Source: Gammaproteobacteria bacterium (GTDB lineage Bacteria > Pseudomonadota > Gammaproteobacteria > Pseudomonadales > Azotimanducaceae). Taken from it: 64,000 bases of DNA. The translations under genes and the position numbers were made by a program. The notes under the pieces are model-generated. The model saw only the letters and a list, made by a program, of their open reading frames with translations. It was not told the DNA's origin and made no database searches. The stretch is taken from contig VXYL01000056.1 in assembly GCA_009846005.1 (NCBI GenBank), positions 1 to 64,000 of the forward strand, given 5' to 3'. Of the stretch, positions 9,366 to 19,993 are shown piece by piece. Within the stretch, counting starts at the first letter, position 1. Each line of letters begins with the position of its first letter.

Positions 9366-11144
9366 ATGGCCGAAGAACTGACTGGAGAAGGTGTGGACGG
9401 GTTGCCGACGACGGCGCTACCGCCCATGGACGAGGACATCGGCCTCGAGAGCTTTGAAGCGTTGTTCGAGGAGAGCCTCGCCACACTCGAGATGGAGCCC
9501 GGATCGATCGTGACCGGCACCGTGGTGGAGATCGACAAGGAATTCGTGCTCGTCCATGCCGGACTGAAGTCCGAAGGCGTCATCCCGCGCAGCCAGTTCC
9601 TGAACGAAGACGGCGAGTTCAGCCTAGAGGTCGGCGACCAGGTGCAGGTCGCGATGGAAACCGTCGACGACGGCTGGGGCGAAACCCGGCTGTCACGGGA
9701 GAAGGCCCGGCGCGCCGAATCCTGGCAGATGCTCGAGCACGCCTTCTCGACCGGCGATGTCATCAAAGGCATTCTGAACGGCAAGGTCAAGGGCGGCTTC
9801 ACCGTCGACATCAACGACATCCGGGCGTTTCTACCCGGCTCCCTGGTGGACATCCGACCGTTGCGCGAGACAGCCCACCTGGAAGGCCGGTCCCTGGAAT
9901 TCAAGGTCATCAAGCTGGATCAGCGGCGCAACAACGTGGTGGTGTCCCGGCGGGCGGTGCTCGAGGAAGAGAGCAGCGCCGAACGGGAAGCTCTGCTCGC
10001 CTCGCTCCACGAGGGCCAGGAAATCAAGGGCATCGTCAAGAATCTCACCGACTACGGCGCATTCGTCGATCTCGGTGGCCTCGACGGGCTACTGCACATC
10101 ACCGACATGGCCTGGCGGCGGGTCCGTCACCCCAGCGAGATGGTCAACGTCGGCGACGAGGTGCCGGTCAAGATCCTCCGCTTCGACCGGGAGGCCAGGA
10201 AAGTCTCACTCGGCATGAAGCAACTCGGCGACGATCCGTGGGTGGATATCGCACGGCGCTATCCGCAGGGAATGCGCGTCGTCGCACGGGTGACCAACTT
10301 AACGGACTACGGCTGCTTCGCGGAAATAGAAGAAGGCGTGGAGGGCCTCGTGCACGTCTCCGAGATGGACTGGACCAACCGCAACGTACACCCGTCGAAG
10401 GTGGTCGCCGTTGGTGACGAGGTCGAAGTCATGATCCTGTCCATCGACGAAGACCGGCGCCGCATTTCACTCGGCATCAAACAGTGCCGCGCGAACCCCT
10501 GGGACGAGTTCGCCGCTTCGCATTCGCCTGGCGACCGCATCCGCGGGCGCATCAAGTCGATCACCGACTTCGGCATCTTCGTGGGACTCGACGGTGGCAT
10601 CGACGGCCTCGTCTATCTCTCGGACATTTCCTGGAAAGAGCCCGGCGAAACGGCGGTACGCCGCTACAGCCGGGGCGAGGAAATCGACACGGTGATCCTG
10701 TCCATCGACTCCGAACGCGAGCGCATCGCGCTTGGCATCAAGCAACTCGACGACGATCCATTCAACGACTACGTCGAAGCGCACGACCGCAACAGCATCG
10801 TCGACGGCGTGGTTGTCGCCGTCGAGCCCAAGGAAGTTCTCGTCAGACTCGCTCCCGAGGTCGAGGCGGTGCTCAAGGCATCCGAGATCTATGCGGATCG
10901 CGTCGAAGATGCCCGGACCGCCCTGTCGGTGGGCGACGACGTGACCGCCAAGATCATCAGCATCGATCGCAAGAACCGTGGCATCAGCCTGTCCATCAAG
11001 GCCCGCGAGAAGGACGACGAGAAGCAGGCCCACCGCGAGTACCAGAAGAGCCAGCCCGAGCGGCCTGGACCCACGACCCTGGGCGATCTCATCAAGGCGC
11101 AGATGGGGGGCACGGACCAGCCGGCCTCGGACGAGGACGCGTAG
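9366..11144 (+). CDS. rpsA: 30S ribosomal protein S1
   Basis: S1 binds mRNA at the ribosome and helps initiation. The 592-residue protein contains six S1 RNA-binding domains; domains 3-6 are easily seen by the repeated [23 protein letters not shown]-like blocks. It is about 35 residues longer than E. coli S1 because of an acidic N-terminal extension. The ATG at 9366 has an AAGGAAAG ribosome-binding site. The stop codon is the TAG inside the CGTAGGGG end of a palindromic repeat, so the last codon (GCG) and the stop lie at the border of that element. Confidence 0.96.
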   Translation: MAEELTGEGVDGLPTTALPPMDEDIGLESFEALFEESLATLEMEPGSIVTGTVVEIDKEFVLVHAGLKSEGVIPRSQFLNEDGEFSLEVGDQVQVAMETVDDGWGETRLSREKARRAESWQMLEHAFSTGDVIKGILNGKVKGGFTVDINDIRAFLPGSLVDIRPLRETAHLEGRSLEFKVIKLDQRRNNVVVSRRAVLEEESSAEREALLASLHEGQEIKGIVKNLTDYGAFVDLGGLDGLLHITDMAWRRVRHPSEMVNVGDEVPVKILRFDREARKVSLGMKQLGDDPWVDIARRYPQGMRVVARVTNLTDYGCFAEIEEGVEGLVHVSEMDWTNRNVHPSKVVAVGDEVEVMILSIDEDRRRISLGIKQCRANPWDEFAASHSPGDRIRGRIKSITDFGIFVGLDGGIDGLVYLSDISWKEPGETAVRRYSRGEEIDTVILSIDSERERIALGIKQLDDDPFNDYVEAHDRNSIVDGVVVAVEPKEVLVRLAPEVEAVLKASEIYADRVEDARTALSVGDDVTAKIISIDRKNRGISLSIKAREKDDEKQAHREYQKSQPERPGPTTLGDLIKAQMGGTDQPASDEDA

Positions 11145-11166
11145 GGGACGGACTCGTCCCGTCCCG
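11140..11166 (+). repeat. CGTAGGGG-type palindromic element end overlapping the rpsA stop codon
   Basis: The sequence begins CGTAGGGGACGG and continues to CCCGTCCCG, forming a hairpin (GGGACGG pairing with CCGTCCC region) directly after the rpsA reading frame. The TAG at 11142-11144 is the rpsA stop. A second GC-rich hairpin, GGGCCC TTG CGGGC followed by GCGTTT, follows at about 11208-11226 and resembles the hairpin seen inside the mnmC/serA element. A degenerate right end reading GCCCCTAC may lie near 11290. Confidence 0.7.
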
Positions 11167-11370
11167 CCAGCCAGGCAAGCGGATATGTCCGATGCGGGGC
11201 CGCGTCGGGCCCTTGCGGGCGCGTTTAGGTCGCCACCCGACCCGACTAAGCGTTCGTGGGGTTTGCACATTGCGGAACCGCGTTCTCTGCCCCTACCCCC
11301 CGACCTTCTACGGGGCAGGCCGCTGTGGTAGTTTTCGATGCGTGACTTGCCACCTCGGAACGGGCGGCGA

Positions 11371-11703
11371 ATGACCAGGTCCGAACTCATCGAACAGATG
11401 GCATTGCGCCACAAGGGCCTGCTGACAGTCGATGACGTCGAGATGGCCGTCAAGAACATCATCGACCAGATGTCGAACTCGCTTGCCAAAGGTGGCCGCA
11501 TCGAGATTCGCGGTTTCGGCAGTTTCTCGTTGCACTATCGACCACCGCGGATGGGCCGCAATCCGAAGACCGGCGAGTCGGTCAGCCTAACCGGAAAGTA
11601 CGCGCCGCACTTCAAACCCGGGAAACGGCTGCGCGACCGCGTCAACGAGGGCCGACAACGGGAGGTCGGTGACGCGCGACGGCTGCCGGCCGGTTCGCGG
11701 TGA
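11371..11703 (+). CDS. ihfB: Integration host factor subunit beta
   Basis: IHF-beta pairs with IHF-alpha to bend DNA in recombination, replication and transcription. The 110-residue protein has the HU/IHF fold with the signature [28 protein letters not shown] and a basic C-terminal tail slightly longer than usual. The frame is open from an ATG at 11338, but the ATG at 11371 is preferred because it gives [11 protein letters not shown], which matches the family N-terminus. It follows rpsA, the conserved position, but is separated from it by a repeat region of about 225 bases. Confidence 0.94.
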   Translation: MTRSELIEQMALRHKGLLTVDDVEMAVKNIIDQMSNSLAKGGRIEIRGFGSFSLHYRPPRMGRNPKTGESVSLTGKYAPHFKPGKRLRDRVNEGRQREVGDARRLPAGSR

Positions 11704-11739
11704 GCGCCCTAAACAGGAAGCGGGACTCGACGAACTCTC

Positions 11740-11800
11740 TCTCGGCGCCTACGGCGCTTGCGACGCCTACGGAGCTTGCGACGCCTTCGGCGCGTGGCCG
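11740..11800. repeat. Short direct repeats upstream of lapA
   Basis: Three imperfect copies of an 18-base unit (GCGCCTACGGCGCTTGCG-like) lie head to tail between ihfB and lapA. They fall in the stretch between the ihfB stop and the preferred lapA start and are probably non-coding. A longer GTG-start reading of lapA would translate them as alanine/threonine-rich residues. Confidence 0.5.
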
Positions 11801-11861
11801 CGGGTATTCAACCGACGATCAACCGCGGAGGGCCACGCGTGGCGCGCGGAAGGTCTATCGA

Positions 11862-12152
11862 ATGGTGCGAAACGTCGCCCTCGTCGTCGTACTGCTGGCC
11901 GTGGTCACGTTTGCCGTGATCCTCGGCATCGACAACCAAACACCCATGACGGTGCGTTTCCTCAACCGGGTTAGCCCGGAGTGGCCAGCGTTTTCCTGGC
12001 TGTGCGCGGCGTTCGGCGGGGGCCTGGTGCTTGGCGTGGCGCTGTGTGCCGGCAGCCTGGTGCGCAGCAGGTTCAACCAACGACTGTTGCGTCGCTCGCT
12101 GCACCAGCGGGAAGCCGAAATCGGTCGGCTACGCGATTCCCAGCACGACTAA
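11862..12152 (+). CDS. lapA: LapA-domain inner-membrane protein (DUF1049)
   Basis: The 96-residue product has two hydrophobic segments (about residues 4-23 and 44-66) with the family pattern NxTPMTVRFLN between them, and an amphipathic C-terminus that could form a coiled coil. In E. coli LapA works with LapB (YciM) in controlling LpxC and lipopolysaccharide assembly. The ATG at 11862 is preferred over a GTG at 11700 because it begins the conserved part and has GGAAGG upstream. LapB, often the next gene, is absent here. Confidence 0.75.
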   Translation: MVRNVALVVVLLAVVTFAVILGIDNQTPMTVRFLNRVSPEWPAFSWLCAAFGGGLVLGVALCAGSLVRSRFNQRLLRRSLHQREAEIGRLRDSQHD

Positions 12153-12278
12153 TCGGCGATCGCCGACACGCTCCGGCGGCAATTTCCTACACGTCCCATG
12201 GCAATCGTCCGGCATCCAAGACGCCGGCAGCCCAGTATCTTCGAACGTCCATTGCACACGGGAACTTAGGAGATACCC

Positions 12279-12587
12279 ATGCCTTCATTGCGCACTTTGT
12301 TCGCCATCATGGCGCTGGTCTACGCAGGTCTGGTCGCGGCCGAACCCGCCGAGACGGTCAACATCAATACGGCGGACGCCGAAACCATGGCCCGCGTGTT
12401 GAACGGTGTCGGCCTGAAGAAGGCCGAAGCCATCGTTCAGCATCGTGAGACCCACGGCCGCTTCGACAGCGCCGCCGACCTGACTGCCGTCAAAGGCATC
12501 GGCGAATCCATCGTCGAGAAGAATGCCGACAAGATCGTCGTCAGCGAGATGCCCGCCGAGAAGAAGGACCCGTCCACCGGCCAGTGA
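12279..12587 (+). CDS. ComEA-like helix-hairpin-helix protein, secreted
   Basis: The 102-residue protein has an N-terminal signal peptide (about residues 1-21, ending GLVAA), then the ComEA core VNINTADAETMARVLNGVGLKKAEAIVQHRETHGRF and a second hairpin DLTAVKGIGESIVEKN. Such helix-hairpin-helix pairs bind double-stranded DNA without sequence preference. Proteins of this type act in DNA uptake or as small periplasmic DNA-binding proteins. TAGGAGAT before the ATG is a good ribosome-binding site. No other competence gene is nearby, so a role in transformation is not established. Confidence 0.85.
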   Translation: MPSLRTLFAIMALVYAGLVAAEPAETVNINTADAETMARVLNGVGLKKAEAIVQHRETHGRFDSAADLTAVKGIGESIVEKNADKIVVSEMPAEKKDPSTGQ

Positions 12588-12616
12588 CGAGCCGGGCGCG
12601 ATGGTCCACCTCGCCA

Positions 12617-12664
12617 TAGGCGTCCCGGCGCACCTCGCTAACGCTGTGCGCCGGATGACGCCTA
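12617..12664. repeat. Inverted repeat between the comEA-like gene and hicA
   Basis: A 17-base arm reading TAGGCGTCCCGGCGCAC is matched by its near-perfect complement reading GTGCGCCGG then ATGACGCCTA, separated by 12 bases. It would form a strong hairpin in RNA or DNA. There is no trailing T-run, so it is not a typical intrinsic terminator. It may mark the boundary of the hicAB insertion. Confidence 0.6.
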
Positions 12665-12749
12665 CGGCCCATCAGCGAGGACCTGGCGGTTGCGGGCACA
12701 GATGCACGATCTCGCTCGATCTCGGGTGCCGACCGCTGCGATGCGCCAC

Positions 12750-12962
12750 ATGAGCGGACGGCAGTTCATCGCGCCGGACCGCAGATGGGCGAACGCCAGA
12801 GATCTCGAGGTGTGCTTCGTGGCATTGGAAGGGCCGGGGTCGCACGGGACCATCTATGCCGGTGAGCGCAAGACAACCGTCAAGGATCGAAAGAAGGGGA
12901 TTGGCAAGAGGCTGCTTGCTAAGATGCTTCGCGACCTGGGGATCGAGAAGACCGACTTGTAG
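12750..12962 (+). CDS. hicA: HicA-like mRNA interferase toxin
   Basis: The 70-residue product matches the HicA toxin family in its C-terminal two thirds: a GPGSHGTIY segment carrying the catalytic-type histidine, then GERKTTVKDRKKGIGKRLLAKMLRDLGI. HicA cleaves mRNA when free of HicB. The ATG at 12750 (MSGRQF) is chosen over one at 12690 because it gives a normal length. The usual N-terminal helix is poorly matched, so slight degeneration is possible. hicB follows after 42 bases with its own ribosome-binding site. Confidence 0.7.
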   Translation: MSGRQFIAPDRRWANARDLEVCFVALEGPGSHGTIYAGERKTTVKDRKKGIGKRLLAKMLRDLGIEKTDL

Positions 12963-13004
12963 ACGGACACCGTTTGGCGGTATTGGAATTCGGGACAGGA
13001 GTCG

Positions 13005-13442
13005 ATGCCTGACACGTACAACTATCCGGTCGAGATCGAGCAAGACGAGGACGGTCGCTATGTCGTCACGTTCCTGGATTTCGGGTGGGGAGCCACGGAT
13101 GGTGCGACCCGCGACGAAGCGTTGGGCGAGGCCCGGGATCTGCTTCGGGAGTTAATCGCCGCTACCATGCGCGAGGGAAAGGATCTGCCAGAGCCTTCGC
13201 GAGCGACCAGAAGGCAGTTCGTTGTGGTCCCTCCAGTGCCAATTGCCCTCAAGGCGGCGCTCTACGAAGCGTTTCGCGACACCGGGCTGTCGCAACGTCG
13301 TCTCGCCCGGGACCTTGGGGTTGCGGAGAGCGAGGTGCGGCGCATGCTGAACCCAGACCATGCAACGAGGACCGGGACCATCGACCGCGCGCTACGCCAG
13401 TTGGGGAAGCGCGTGACCTTGACCGTTGGCGAGGCGGCTTAA
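13005..13442 (+). CDS. hicB: HicB-family antitoxin with C-terminal helix-turn-helix
   Basis: The 145-residue protein starts with the HicB partial RNase-H-like fold (YNYPVEIEQDEDGRYVVTFLDF, then GATRDEALGEARDLL) and ends with a helix-turn-helix (about residues 88-125, GLSQRRLARDLGVAESEVRRML). HicB antitoxins bind and block HicA and use the DNA-binding part to repress their own operon. An ACAGGAG ribosome-binding site precedes the ATG. Its stop lies 7 bases from the end of the convergent pmbA gene. Confidence 0.88.
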   Translation: MPDTYNYPVEIEQDEDGRYVVTFLDFGWGATDGATRDEALGEARDLLRELIAATMREGKDLPEPSRATRRQFVVVPPVPIALKAALYEAFRDTGLSQRRLARDLGVAESEVRRMLNPDHATRTGTIDRALRQLGKRVTLTVGEAA

Positions 13443-13449
13443 GGGTTCT

Positions 13450-14805
13450 TCAGTTCGCGACGGTCATCTCCCGGACCAGGAGCGACCCCGTCTGGATATT
13501 GCCGCGACGGTCGACATCGTCGCCGCAACCTACGATGCCCTTGTAGACGTCGTCCAAGTTGGCGGCGATGGTGACTTCGTCCACGGGATGGCGCGGCTCG
13601 CCATCGGCGATCCAGACACCGCCCGCACCTCGGGAATAGTCGCCGGTGACGAGGTTCACGCCCTGCCCCATCAGGCTCGTGACGAGGAGTCCCGTGCCCA
13701 TGTCCCTCATCAGTTCTAGAACGGGGCGGGTCTCGGCGACCACGTCGAGGTTGAAGTAGCCGCCGGCGTTGGCCGTAGTCGTCATTCCCAAGCGCCGGGC
13801 CGAGTAGCTGTCCAAGACATAGCTCGCCACCACGCCCTCGTCGATGAACGTCTTGGCCCGGGTCGCCACGCCATCGCCGTCGTAGCCGGCACTGGCGAGA
13901 CCCTTCGGTCGATGCGGTTCCTCGCGTAGGGTGATGGCTTGGGTTGCGGCTTGCCGACCTAGCGAGTCGAGGAGATACGACTCGCGACGGTACAGGGCGC
14001 GGCCGCCGATCGCCGCTAGCAGGTGGGAAATGAGTCCCGCTGCAACCGGCGCCGCGAACAACACGGGATAGGTACCGGTCTGCACCGGCCGGCAGCCTAG
14101 GCGACCCACCGCCCGGCGAGCGGCCTCGCGGCCGACCTCCACGTGGTCCTCGAGGTCGGCCGGATCGCGGCTGACGGTGTACCAGTCTTCGGGCTGCATG
14201 CCATTCGCGTCGCCGGCGATCATCAGGCAACTCGTCGAGTGACGCGTGCCCCATGCCGCTTCGAGGAATCCGTGGGAATTGCCGTACACCTGGCAGCCCC
14301 GGGCGGTTGCGACGCGGGCGCCCTCCGAGTTGACAATGCGGTCGTCGTACGCGAATCCGGCAGCCTCCGTTTCCGCTGCCCGATCGGTAGCGCCGGGGAC
14401 GTCGACATCCCACGGATGATGCAGGTCGAGGTTGGGAATGTGCTGGGCCATCAAGGCCGCATCGGCAAGCCCGTTGCAGGGATCCTCCTCGGTGTACCTG
14501 GCGATGTTCAGGGCGGCTCGCACAGTGTCGCGGATCGCGTCGGGGCCGGCATCGGAGGTACTGGCATTCCCCTTTCGAACCCCGACGTAGACCGTGATTC
14601 CGAAGCCCCGGTCATTGGTAAACTCGACGGTCTCGAGTTCGCCCTTGCGCACGGATACCAACAGGCCGCTGCTGTCGCCTGCGGCGACCTCCACCGCCGT
14701 GGCGCCTTGTCGCTTGGCCTCCTCGAGAATCCGCGTCACCAGATCCTTCAACGACGCCGCAAGTGCTGCGGGATCGGTGTCCTGTTGCGGCACGACGGGT
14801 TTCAC
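13450..14805 (-). CDS. pmbA: Metalloprotease-related protein PmbA/TldE
   Basis: PmbA (TldE) forms a heterodimer with TldD that processes small peptides, for example microcin B17 precursor and CcdA in E. coli. The 451-residue protein has the usual length and the family features [19 protein letters not shown] and the C-terminal [16 protein letters not shown] block. As expected for this subunit, no HExxxH motif is seen; that motif lies in TldD. Its start overlaps the tldD stop by 4 bases, so the two are probably made together. Confidence 0.95.
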   Translation of the reverse strand: MKPVVPQQDTDPAALAASLKDLVTRILEEAKRQGATAVEVAAGDSSGLLVSVRKGELETVEFTNDRGFGITVYVGVRKGNASTSDAGPDAIRDTVRAALNIARYTEEDPCNGLADAALMAQHIPNLDLHHPWDVDVPGATDRAAETEAAGFAYDDRIVNSEGARVATARGCQVYGNSHGFLEAAWGTRHSTSCLMIAGDANGMQPEDWYTVSRDPADLEDHVEVGREAARRAVGRLGCRPVQTGTYPVLFAAPVAAGLISHLLAAIGGRALYRRESYLLDSLGRQAATQAITLREEPHRPKGLASAGYDGDGVATRAKTFIDEGVVASYVLDSYSARRLGMTTTANAGGYFNLDVVAETRPVLELMRDMGTGLLVTSLMGQGVNLVTGDYSRGAGGVWIADGEPRHPVDEVTIAANLDDVYKGIVGCGDDVDRRGNIQTGSLLVREMTVAN

Positions 14806-16259
14806 GCCAACGCCGCGCCAGTGCCGCCCACCGTGATCTCGTCGATCTTGAGTGTCGGCTGACCCACACCGACAGGTATGGTCTGCCCATCCTTGCCGCA
14901 GATGCCGACGCCGCCGTCGAGTTTGAAGTCGTCGCCGACCATGGACACGCGTTGCATGACCTCCGGACCGTTGCCGATCAGCGTCGCACCCCGAATGGCA
15001 GGCCCCACCTGGCCGCCTTCGATCAGGTACGCCTCGGTGGCCGAGAAAACGAACTTGCCAGAGGTGATGTCCACCTGGCCGCCCCCGAAACTCACCGCGT
15101 AGACGCCCTTGTCGACGCTGGCGATGATCTCGTCGGGTTCACTCTCGCCGGGCGCAAGAAAGGTATTGGTCATGCGCGGCATTGGCAGGTGGGCGTAGGA
15201 CTGCCGACGCCCGTTCCCCGTGCTCTCGGCGCCCATGAGCCGGGCGTTGTGCTTGTCCTGCATGTAGCCGACCAGCACACCGTTCTCGATCAGGGTGGTG
15301 CGCTGTCCCGGCGTGCCTTCGTCGTCCACGGATAGGGAGCCCCGTCGGTCGGCCAACGTGGCGTCGTCGATCACGGTACACAACTCAGAGGCGACGACCT
15401 CGCCCATTCGGCCCGAGAATGCCGACGTGCCCTTGCGATTGAAGTCGCCTTCCAAGCCGTGACCCACCGCCTCATGCAGCAGAACCCCCGGCCAACCCGG
15501 GCCAAGCACGACGGGCATCGCTCCAGCCGGTGCATCGACGGCATCCAGGTTGACGAGGGCAATGCGCACGGCCTCGCGGGCGTATTCCTCCGCAGCATCC
15601 GTGTCGAACAACCAGGCGGTGTCAAAACGTCCGCCGCCCCCACTAACGCCACGCTCGCGCCTGCCGTCCTGCTCCGCGAGAACCATGACGTCGAACCTTG
15701 CCATCGGGCGGGCATCACCGCTCATCAAACCGTCCGTTGACACCACGAGGTTGATCTCGCAATCCAGAGCAACCCGCACCACCACCTCGCTGACCCGGGG
15801 GTCGAGGCCCCGGGCGAAGCCATCGATGCGGTGTAGCAGCGCGACCTTGGCGTCTTCCGGCGCCGAGGTGATCGGGTCGACGTCCGCGTAACGCACCGTT
15901 GCGGCGGTTCCCGTGAGCGCGCCTGCGCCGCTGCCGTAGCCCGTGCGCGCAATGCTGCGCGCGGCTTCCGTGGCTTCGCGAAGCGCCGGCAAAGCAATGC
16001 TGTCGGCGTACGCGAAGCCGGTTTTCTCGCCACTGATCGCGCGTACCCCGACACCCCTGTCGACGCTGTACGCACCGCTTTTGACCTTGCCGTCCTCCAA
16101 TCCCCAGGCCTCATGGCGAAGTAGCTGGAAGAACAGCTCGCCGGTGTCGATATCCTTCGCGGACAAACGCCCGAGCAGGCCGGTCACTTCCGGTTCGCCG
16201 ATCTCATCGGGGTCCCATAGCGCCTGCCGCGCCGACACGATCACGCTGGTCGATGTCAT
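14802..16259 (-). CDS. tldD: Metalloprotease TldD
   Basis: TldD is the catalytic partner of PmbA. The 485-residue protein carries the zinc motif [11 protein letters not shown] (HExxxH) and the conserved C-terminal block [25 protein letters not shown]. It overlaps yhdP and pmbA by 4 bases at its two ends, which indicates a single transcript running from rng to pmbA. The order rng-yhdP-tldD-pmbA is typical of gammaproteobacteria. Confidence 0.96.
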   Translation of the reverse strand: MTSTSVIVSARQALWDPDEIGEPEVTGLLGRLSAKDIDTGELFFQLLRHEAWGLEDGKVKSGAYSVDRGVGVRAISGEKTGFAYADSIALPALREATEAARSIARTGYGSGAGALTGTAATVRYADVDPITSAPEDAKVALLHRIDGFARGLDPRVSEVVVRVALDCEINLVVSTDGLMSGDARPMARFDVMVLAEQDGRRERGVSGGGGRFDTAWLFDTDAAEEYAREAVRIALVNLDAVDAPAGAMPVVLGPGWPGVLLHEAVGHGLEGDFNRKGTSAFSGRMGEVVASELCTVIDDATLADRRGSLSVDDEGTPGQRTTLIENGVLVGYMQDKHNARLMGAESTGNGRRQSYAHLPMPRMTNTFLAPGESEPDEIIASVDKGVYAVSFGGGQVDITSGKFVFSATEAYLIEGGQVGPAIRGATLIGNGPEVMQRVSMVGDDFKLDGGVGICGKDGQTIPVGVGQPTLKIDEITVGGTGAALA

Positions 16260-19200
16260 TCCTCGGTCTCCCCCTGTTCCGCCACGGTCGCCTCCGGCTC
16301 GTCACGAGCCGGGTTCGCCTCGGCAATCACCCTGTCCTCCGCGCCTGCCGCCAGTGCCGACGCGTTGCCTACAGGGACCACTTCCGGGTCGTCGTAGGTC
16401 CCCCGGACCACAACGTTGACACTCGCCAAGCGCTTGATTGGATCCTTGAGGACCTGCTGACCGAACAGAACCCCCGCCGCCAAGACGGGGTTCGACGCCG
16501 CGACAAAGGCAGCATACCAAGGCAGGCTGGCGTGCAACGGCGGCGTGACCACCATGGTGTAGTCGAGCGCGCCACTCGCGAAGTCGACGCTGCCGTCGAT
16601 ATCGACCCGCAAACCGGTACCCGTGATTTTTGCTGGCTCGCGGAATCGGGCGCGACCGTCGGTGACCGACAGGTTCGCCAGCGCCCGGTCGAAACTGATG
16701 CCCCGCCCGAACACGTCCGTGAAGTCGAGACTCATCCGCTTGACGATGGTGGAAAAGTTGATGAGGCTCATGATGCGGGCCGCTCCCGCCCCCTGCTCGA
16801 CGTCCAGAAACCGCCCATTGGCGAGGTCCAGCGAGGCGTCGCCGGACAACGTGGCCAGGTCGAACTCGAGGGGCGAACCAGGCCAGTACACGCTTCCCTC
16901 GGCAGCGAAACTCTCGGACTCCACGCTGGCCACAAAACCCCACTGCGGCAGCACTTCCCGGAGGTCGCCGGCCGTGACGGTGCCCTCGAAACGGGTCGTA
17001 CCGTCTCGGCTCCAAAGCATCGGCGCCGTGGCCTCGATACTCAAGCCCCGCAGTTCGGCGACTACATCGTGCAACTCGATGCCTTCGGGGACGGGTCTCA
17101 GCCGGAACCGCCAAGTGCCGTAATCGGCTTCGCCGACGAGAACCCGCCCGATATCCACATCGGCGGCAAAGAGTCGATCGATGACGGCGGGATCCACGGC
17201 GATCGGATCGTCGTTCGGCGACGCGGGCAGATTGAGTTGCGGGACATTGAGACGCCAAGGCGCGTCGCCGGATCTTGCCAAGCTGCCGTGCAGTTCCCTG
17301 CCAGCCAGTGTGAGGTGGATCTCGCCGCCCTCCCCGTACCCGTCGACGCGGAGGTCGGCGAGTTCCAGCGCACCGACTTCAACCCGGCCGATGCGGAAGT
17401 CGCGCAGTTCCCAAGCGAAGCCGGGACCCTCTCCGTCCGCTGGACCGAGCGCCGAGACGATCGATGCCACGTCAAAGGTGTCGAGCCCGCCCGCGATCAC
17501 CATGCGACCCTGGGCTGCGTCGGCCATGGGGACAGGCACACCAAGCCCCAAGGCTGCCGCCATGATGCCGCCGTCGTCCATGTGCAACCACCCGCTCAGC
17601 TCGTCGTAGCGCGCCGACACGGCCACGTAGTCGTCGAGGAACTGCAGCGAAACAGCCAACGCACTCGCCTCGTCATCGCGCTTGTCCAACGGCGCGGGAA
17701 GGTCCGCCGCGACCCCAACCAGATCACTCTCGATACGGAGTTCCGCAGGGTGCTCGGACCCGGGGAACACCTCGAACGCGGCATCGAAGTCGAACCCACC
17801 GCGGGCGACGCCGGGATCCGCCAGGCCCAACAGCCGGTAGGCGTCGACCACGCTAGCTGATCCTTCGACGGCGAAGCGAATCGCCTCGGCGTCGGACTCG
17901 ATGCCGAGACGAACCGGGGCACCGAACAATCTTCCGGTTAGGCCATCGCTTGCAAGGCTCGCCGGAAACTCGTAGCGCACGCGGTTGCTCATGGCGTCGA
18001 ATCGCAAGCCCAAGTCGGCCATGTCGATGTTGGTCCCTTCGAGGTCGAATTCGACGCGAAGGTCCCGCGGCAGCACGCCGTCGTTCCCTGACCGCGTCAA
18101 GGGCAGCACCATCTCCGCCGCGACAACTATCGGCCCGTCCCCCGTCCATGCGTCGGAAAGGAACGGCATGGCGGCGAGGACGGGGCTCGCGCGCACGAAG
18201 TGAAGCAGCGCCGCGGCATCCGCGCGGGATCTCAAGCGCAGCGATATTTCCTCTCCGGAACTCGGCACCCGGACGTCGGCTTCGGCGATATCCATGTCGA
18301 ACATCCTGGCGCGGCCTCGGAGCCGGGTTTCCTGTCCGCGAACGACGAGGTCTGCGCTGATGTGGCTCGCCGACGGCCAATCCCCGTGATAGTCGACAAC
18401 GCCATCGACGACCCTAGCGGCCATCTCGAAGTGGCGGCGGGGCGGGCCGTCGCTCGGGCCGACGGCACCTTGGAACAGGATTCGGGTGTCCTCGAGGTGT
18501 CCCGAGCGCACGTTCGTTCTCAGCCAATCCCGAACTCCCGGTGCAACGGCCAGGGGGACATAGCCCCCGGCATCCGACACCGCGATTCGGTCAACCTTGG
18601 CGTCCACCGCGACATGCGCGTGGCTGGCCCCCCTCGGGCGCGAAAAGGCGATGTCGGCAACGGCCCGCGTGCCGCCCCGGTCGAGCCAAAGCCGTTCGCC
18701 TCGCATTCCGAAGTTCCCCGAGACGAACGAGAACGTGATCGACCCGCCTCCTTGCACGTAGGTCTCTTCGGCACCCACGAGGTCCGGCATGGCCAAGGCG
18801 ATGTCATAGCCGTCCACGTCCAGGCGAATCGCACGCGTGTGGCCGGCCGCCACGAACGCGACGTTCTGCGCCTCCGGCACCCCCTGGTAGGAGGCGATCG
18901 CGGCATCGCGCGCCCGGCACACGAACGCCGCGCCCTCGCCGTCGAATCGAACCCGAAATCCATCGATGCGACCCTCTGGCGCCAAGTTGTCCAGCCATCG
19001 GCCAACGGGATGGTCCACGCCGAGAGCGGTCGTCGCGAACGTTGCCACGTCTTCGACCGAGAACGGCGGCAGCCACAGGTCAGCGAAGGGATTACCGAGA
19101 TCGCCGGGAACAAAGAACCCGGCACCGTCGAACTCCAGAAGTCGATCACCACTCGATGCGGACAACGTGTCGATGCGGCCCCGGTATCCCGTGCCCTCAG

Positions 19201-19993
19201 ACCACGCGACAAGTGCAGCCGCGAGCGTACTCTCCGAAGCCGGCGTTTCAATCCGGGTCAGCTCGATGTCGAACCGAGCCCGCGCATTGCCATCCGCGCT
19301 GCGCCGCCAGTCCCCGGCAAGGGCAACCTCGAAGTCCGGCAGGCCAAGCATGTCATCCAGTTCGCTCCCCAGAGAGAACGCGTTCGCGGAAACCCTGACG
19401 GCGCCCGGTCCATCCTCGGTCACATCCCCCTCGATTTGGATTGCGCAGTCGGCACAATTGGGCTCCGACTGCACGCTGACGGAGAATCGGTGCCCCCCGC
19501 CCACGTTGATGAACCACGACTCGACGTACAGCGCTGCCGTGCGGCGGCCTTCCCGGGCGAAGACTCTGCCGCGAACCCAGACTTCGTCGCTGAATGCGAA
19601 CAACGCCAATGCATCCAGGCCGGAGCCAGCCGACCCGCCCGCCAGATGCCAACCACCACCGGCCTTCTCGAAGACCAGGCGACCGTCCGCGACGGTCATT
19701 CGCCGTGCGACGACGCGATTCCTGCCCAAGCTCTCCATCAGGTCGAGTTCGAAGTCCAAGCCGATCAGCTCGCCAGACGCCAAGCGGACGCGATCGGCGA
19801 AGATTCCGGGATTGAGGCCCTGCCAGCGTCCTTGCAGCCCCTCTACGAGAAAACCCGGACCGAACACCGCATTGACGGTGTCCTCAAAGCGATGCAGTTG
19901 GTAGAACAACACCCGCCCGCCGACCTGCAGCAAGGCGAAACAAACCGCGACGACGGTCGCCACGACGAGCGTTGCCCGCGCGAATGACTTCAA
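16256..19993 (-). CDS. yhdP: YhdP-type AsmA-like envelope protein (DUF3971)
   Basis: The 1245-residue protein has one N-terminal membrane segment (about residues 8-29), then a long periplasmic part rich in beta strands, and a C-terminal AsmA-like region including [24 protein letters not shown]. coli YhdP (1266 residues) moves phospholipids between the inner and outer membranes along with TamB and YdbH. The start is a TTG at 19993 that overlaps the rng stop as TTGA; no better start is seen. Length and position in the operon both match the family. Confidence 0.92.
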   Translation of the reverse strand: MKSFARATLVVATVVAVCFALLQVGGRVLFYQLHRFEDTVNAVFGPGFLVEGLQGRWQGLNPGIFADRVRLASGELIGLDFELDLMESLGRNRVVARRMTVADGRLVFEKAGGGWHLAGGSAGSGLDALALFAFSDEVWVRGRVFAREGRRTAALYVESWFINVGGGHRFSVSVQSEPNCADCAIQIEGDVTEDGPGAVRVSANAFSLGSELDDMLGLPDFEVALAGDWRRSADGNARARFDIELTRIETPASESTLAAALVAWSEGTGYRGRIDTLSASSGDRLLEFDGAGFFVPGDLGNPFADLWLPPFSVEDVATFATTALGVDHPVGRWLDNLAPEGRIDGFRVRFDGEGAAFVCRARDAAIASYQGVPEAQNVAFVAAGHTRAIRLDVDGYDIALAMPDLVGAEETYVQGGGSITFSFVSGNFGMRGERLWLDRGGTRAVADIAFSRPRGASHAHVAVDAKVDRIAVSDAGGYVPLAVAPGVRDWLRTNVRSGHLEDTRILFQGAVGPSDGPPRRHFEMAARVVDGVVDYHGDWPSASHISADLVVRGQETRLRGRARMFDMDIAEADVRVPSSGEEISLRLRSRADAAALLHFVRASPVLAAMPFLSDAWTGDGPIVVAAEMVLPLTRSGNDGVLPRDLRVEFDLEGTNIDMADLGLRFDAMSNRVRYEFPASLASDGLTGRLFGAPVRLGIESDAEAIRFAVEGSASVVDAYRLLGLADPGVARGGFDFDAAFEVFPGSEHPAELRIESDLVGVAADLPAPLDKRDDEASALAVSLQFLDDYVAVSARYDELSGWLHMDDGGIMAAALGLGVPVPMADAAQGRMVIAGGLDTFDVASIVSALGPADGEGPGFAWELRDFRIGRVEVGALELADLRVDGYGEGGEIHLTLAGRELHGSLARSGDAPWRLNVPQLNLPASPNDDPIAVDPAVIDRLFAADVDIGRVLVGEADYGTWRFRLRPVPEGIELHDVVAELRGLSIEATAPMLWSRDGTTRFEGTVTAGDLREVLPQWGFVASVESESFAAEGSVYWPGSPLEFDLATLSGDASLDLANGRFLDVEQGAGAARIMSLINFSTIVKRMSLDFTDVFGRGISFDRALANLSVTDGRARFREPAKITGTGLRVDIDGSVDFASGALDYTMVVTPPLHASLPWYAAFVAASNPVLAAGVLFGQQVLKDPIKRLASVNVVVRGTYDDPEVVPVGNASALAAGAEDRVIAEANPARDEPEATVAEQGETEE

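Noticed and set aside
16253-19987. Long open frames opposite yhdP (535 and 595 codons on the plus strand)
   Set aside because: They mirror yhdP, lack family motifs, are rich in Arg/Pro/Gln and have no ribosome-binding sites. High GC at third positions creates such frames.
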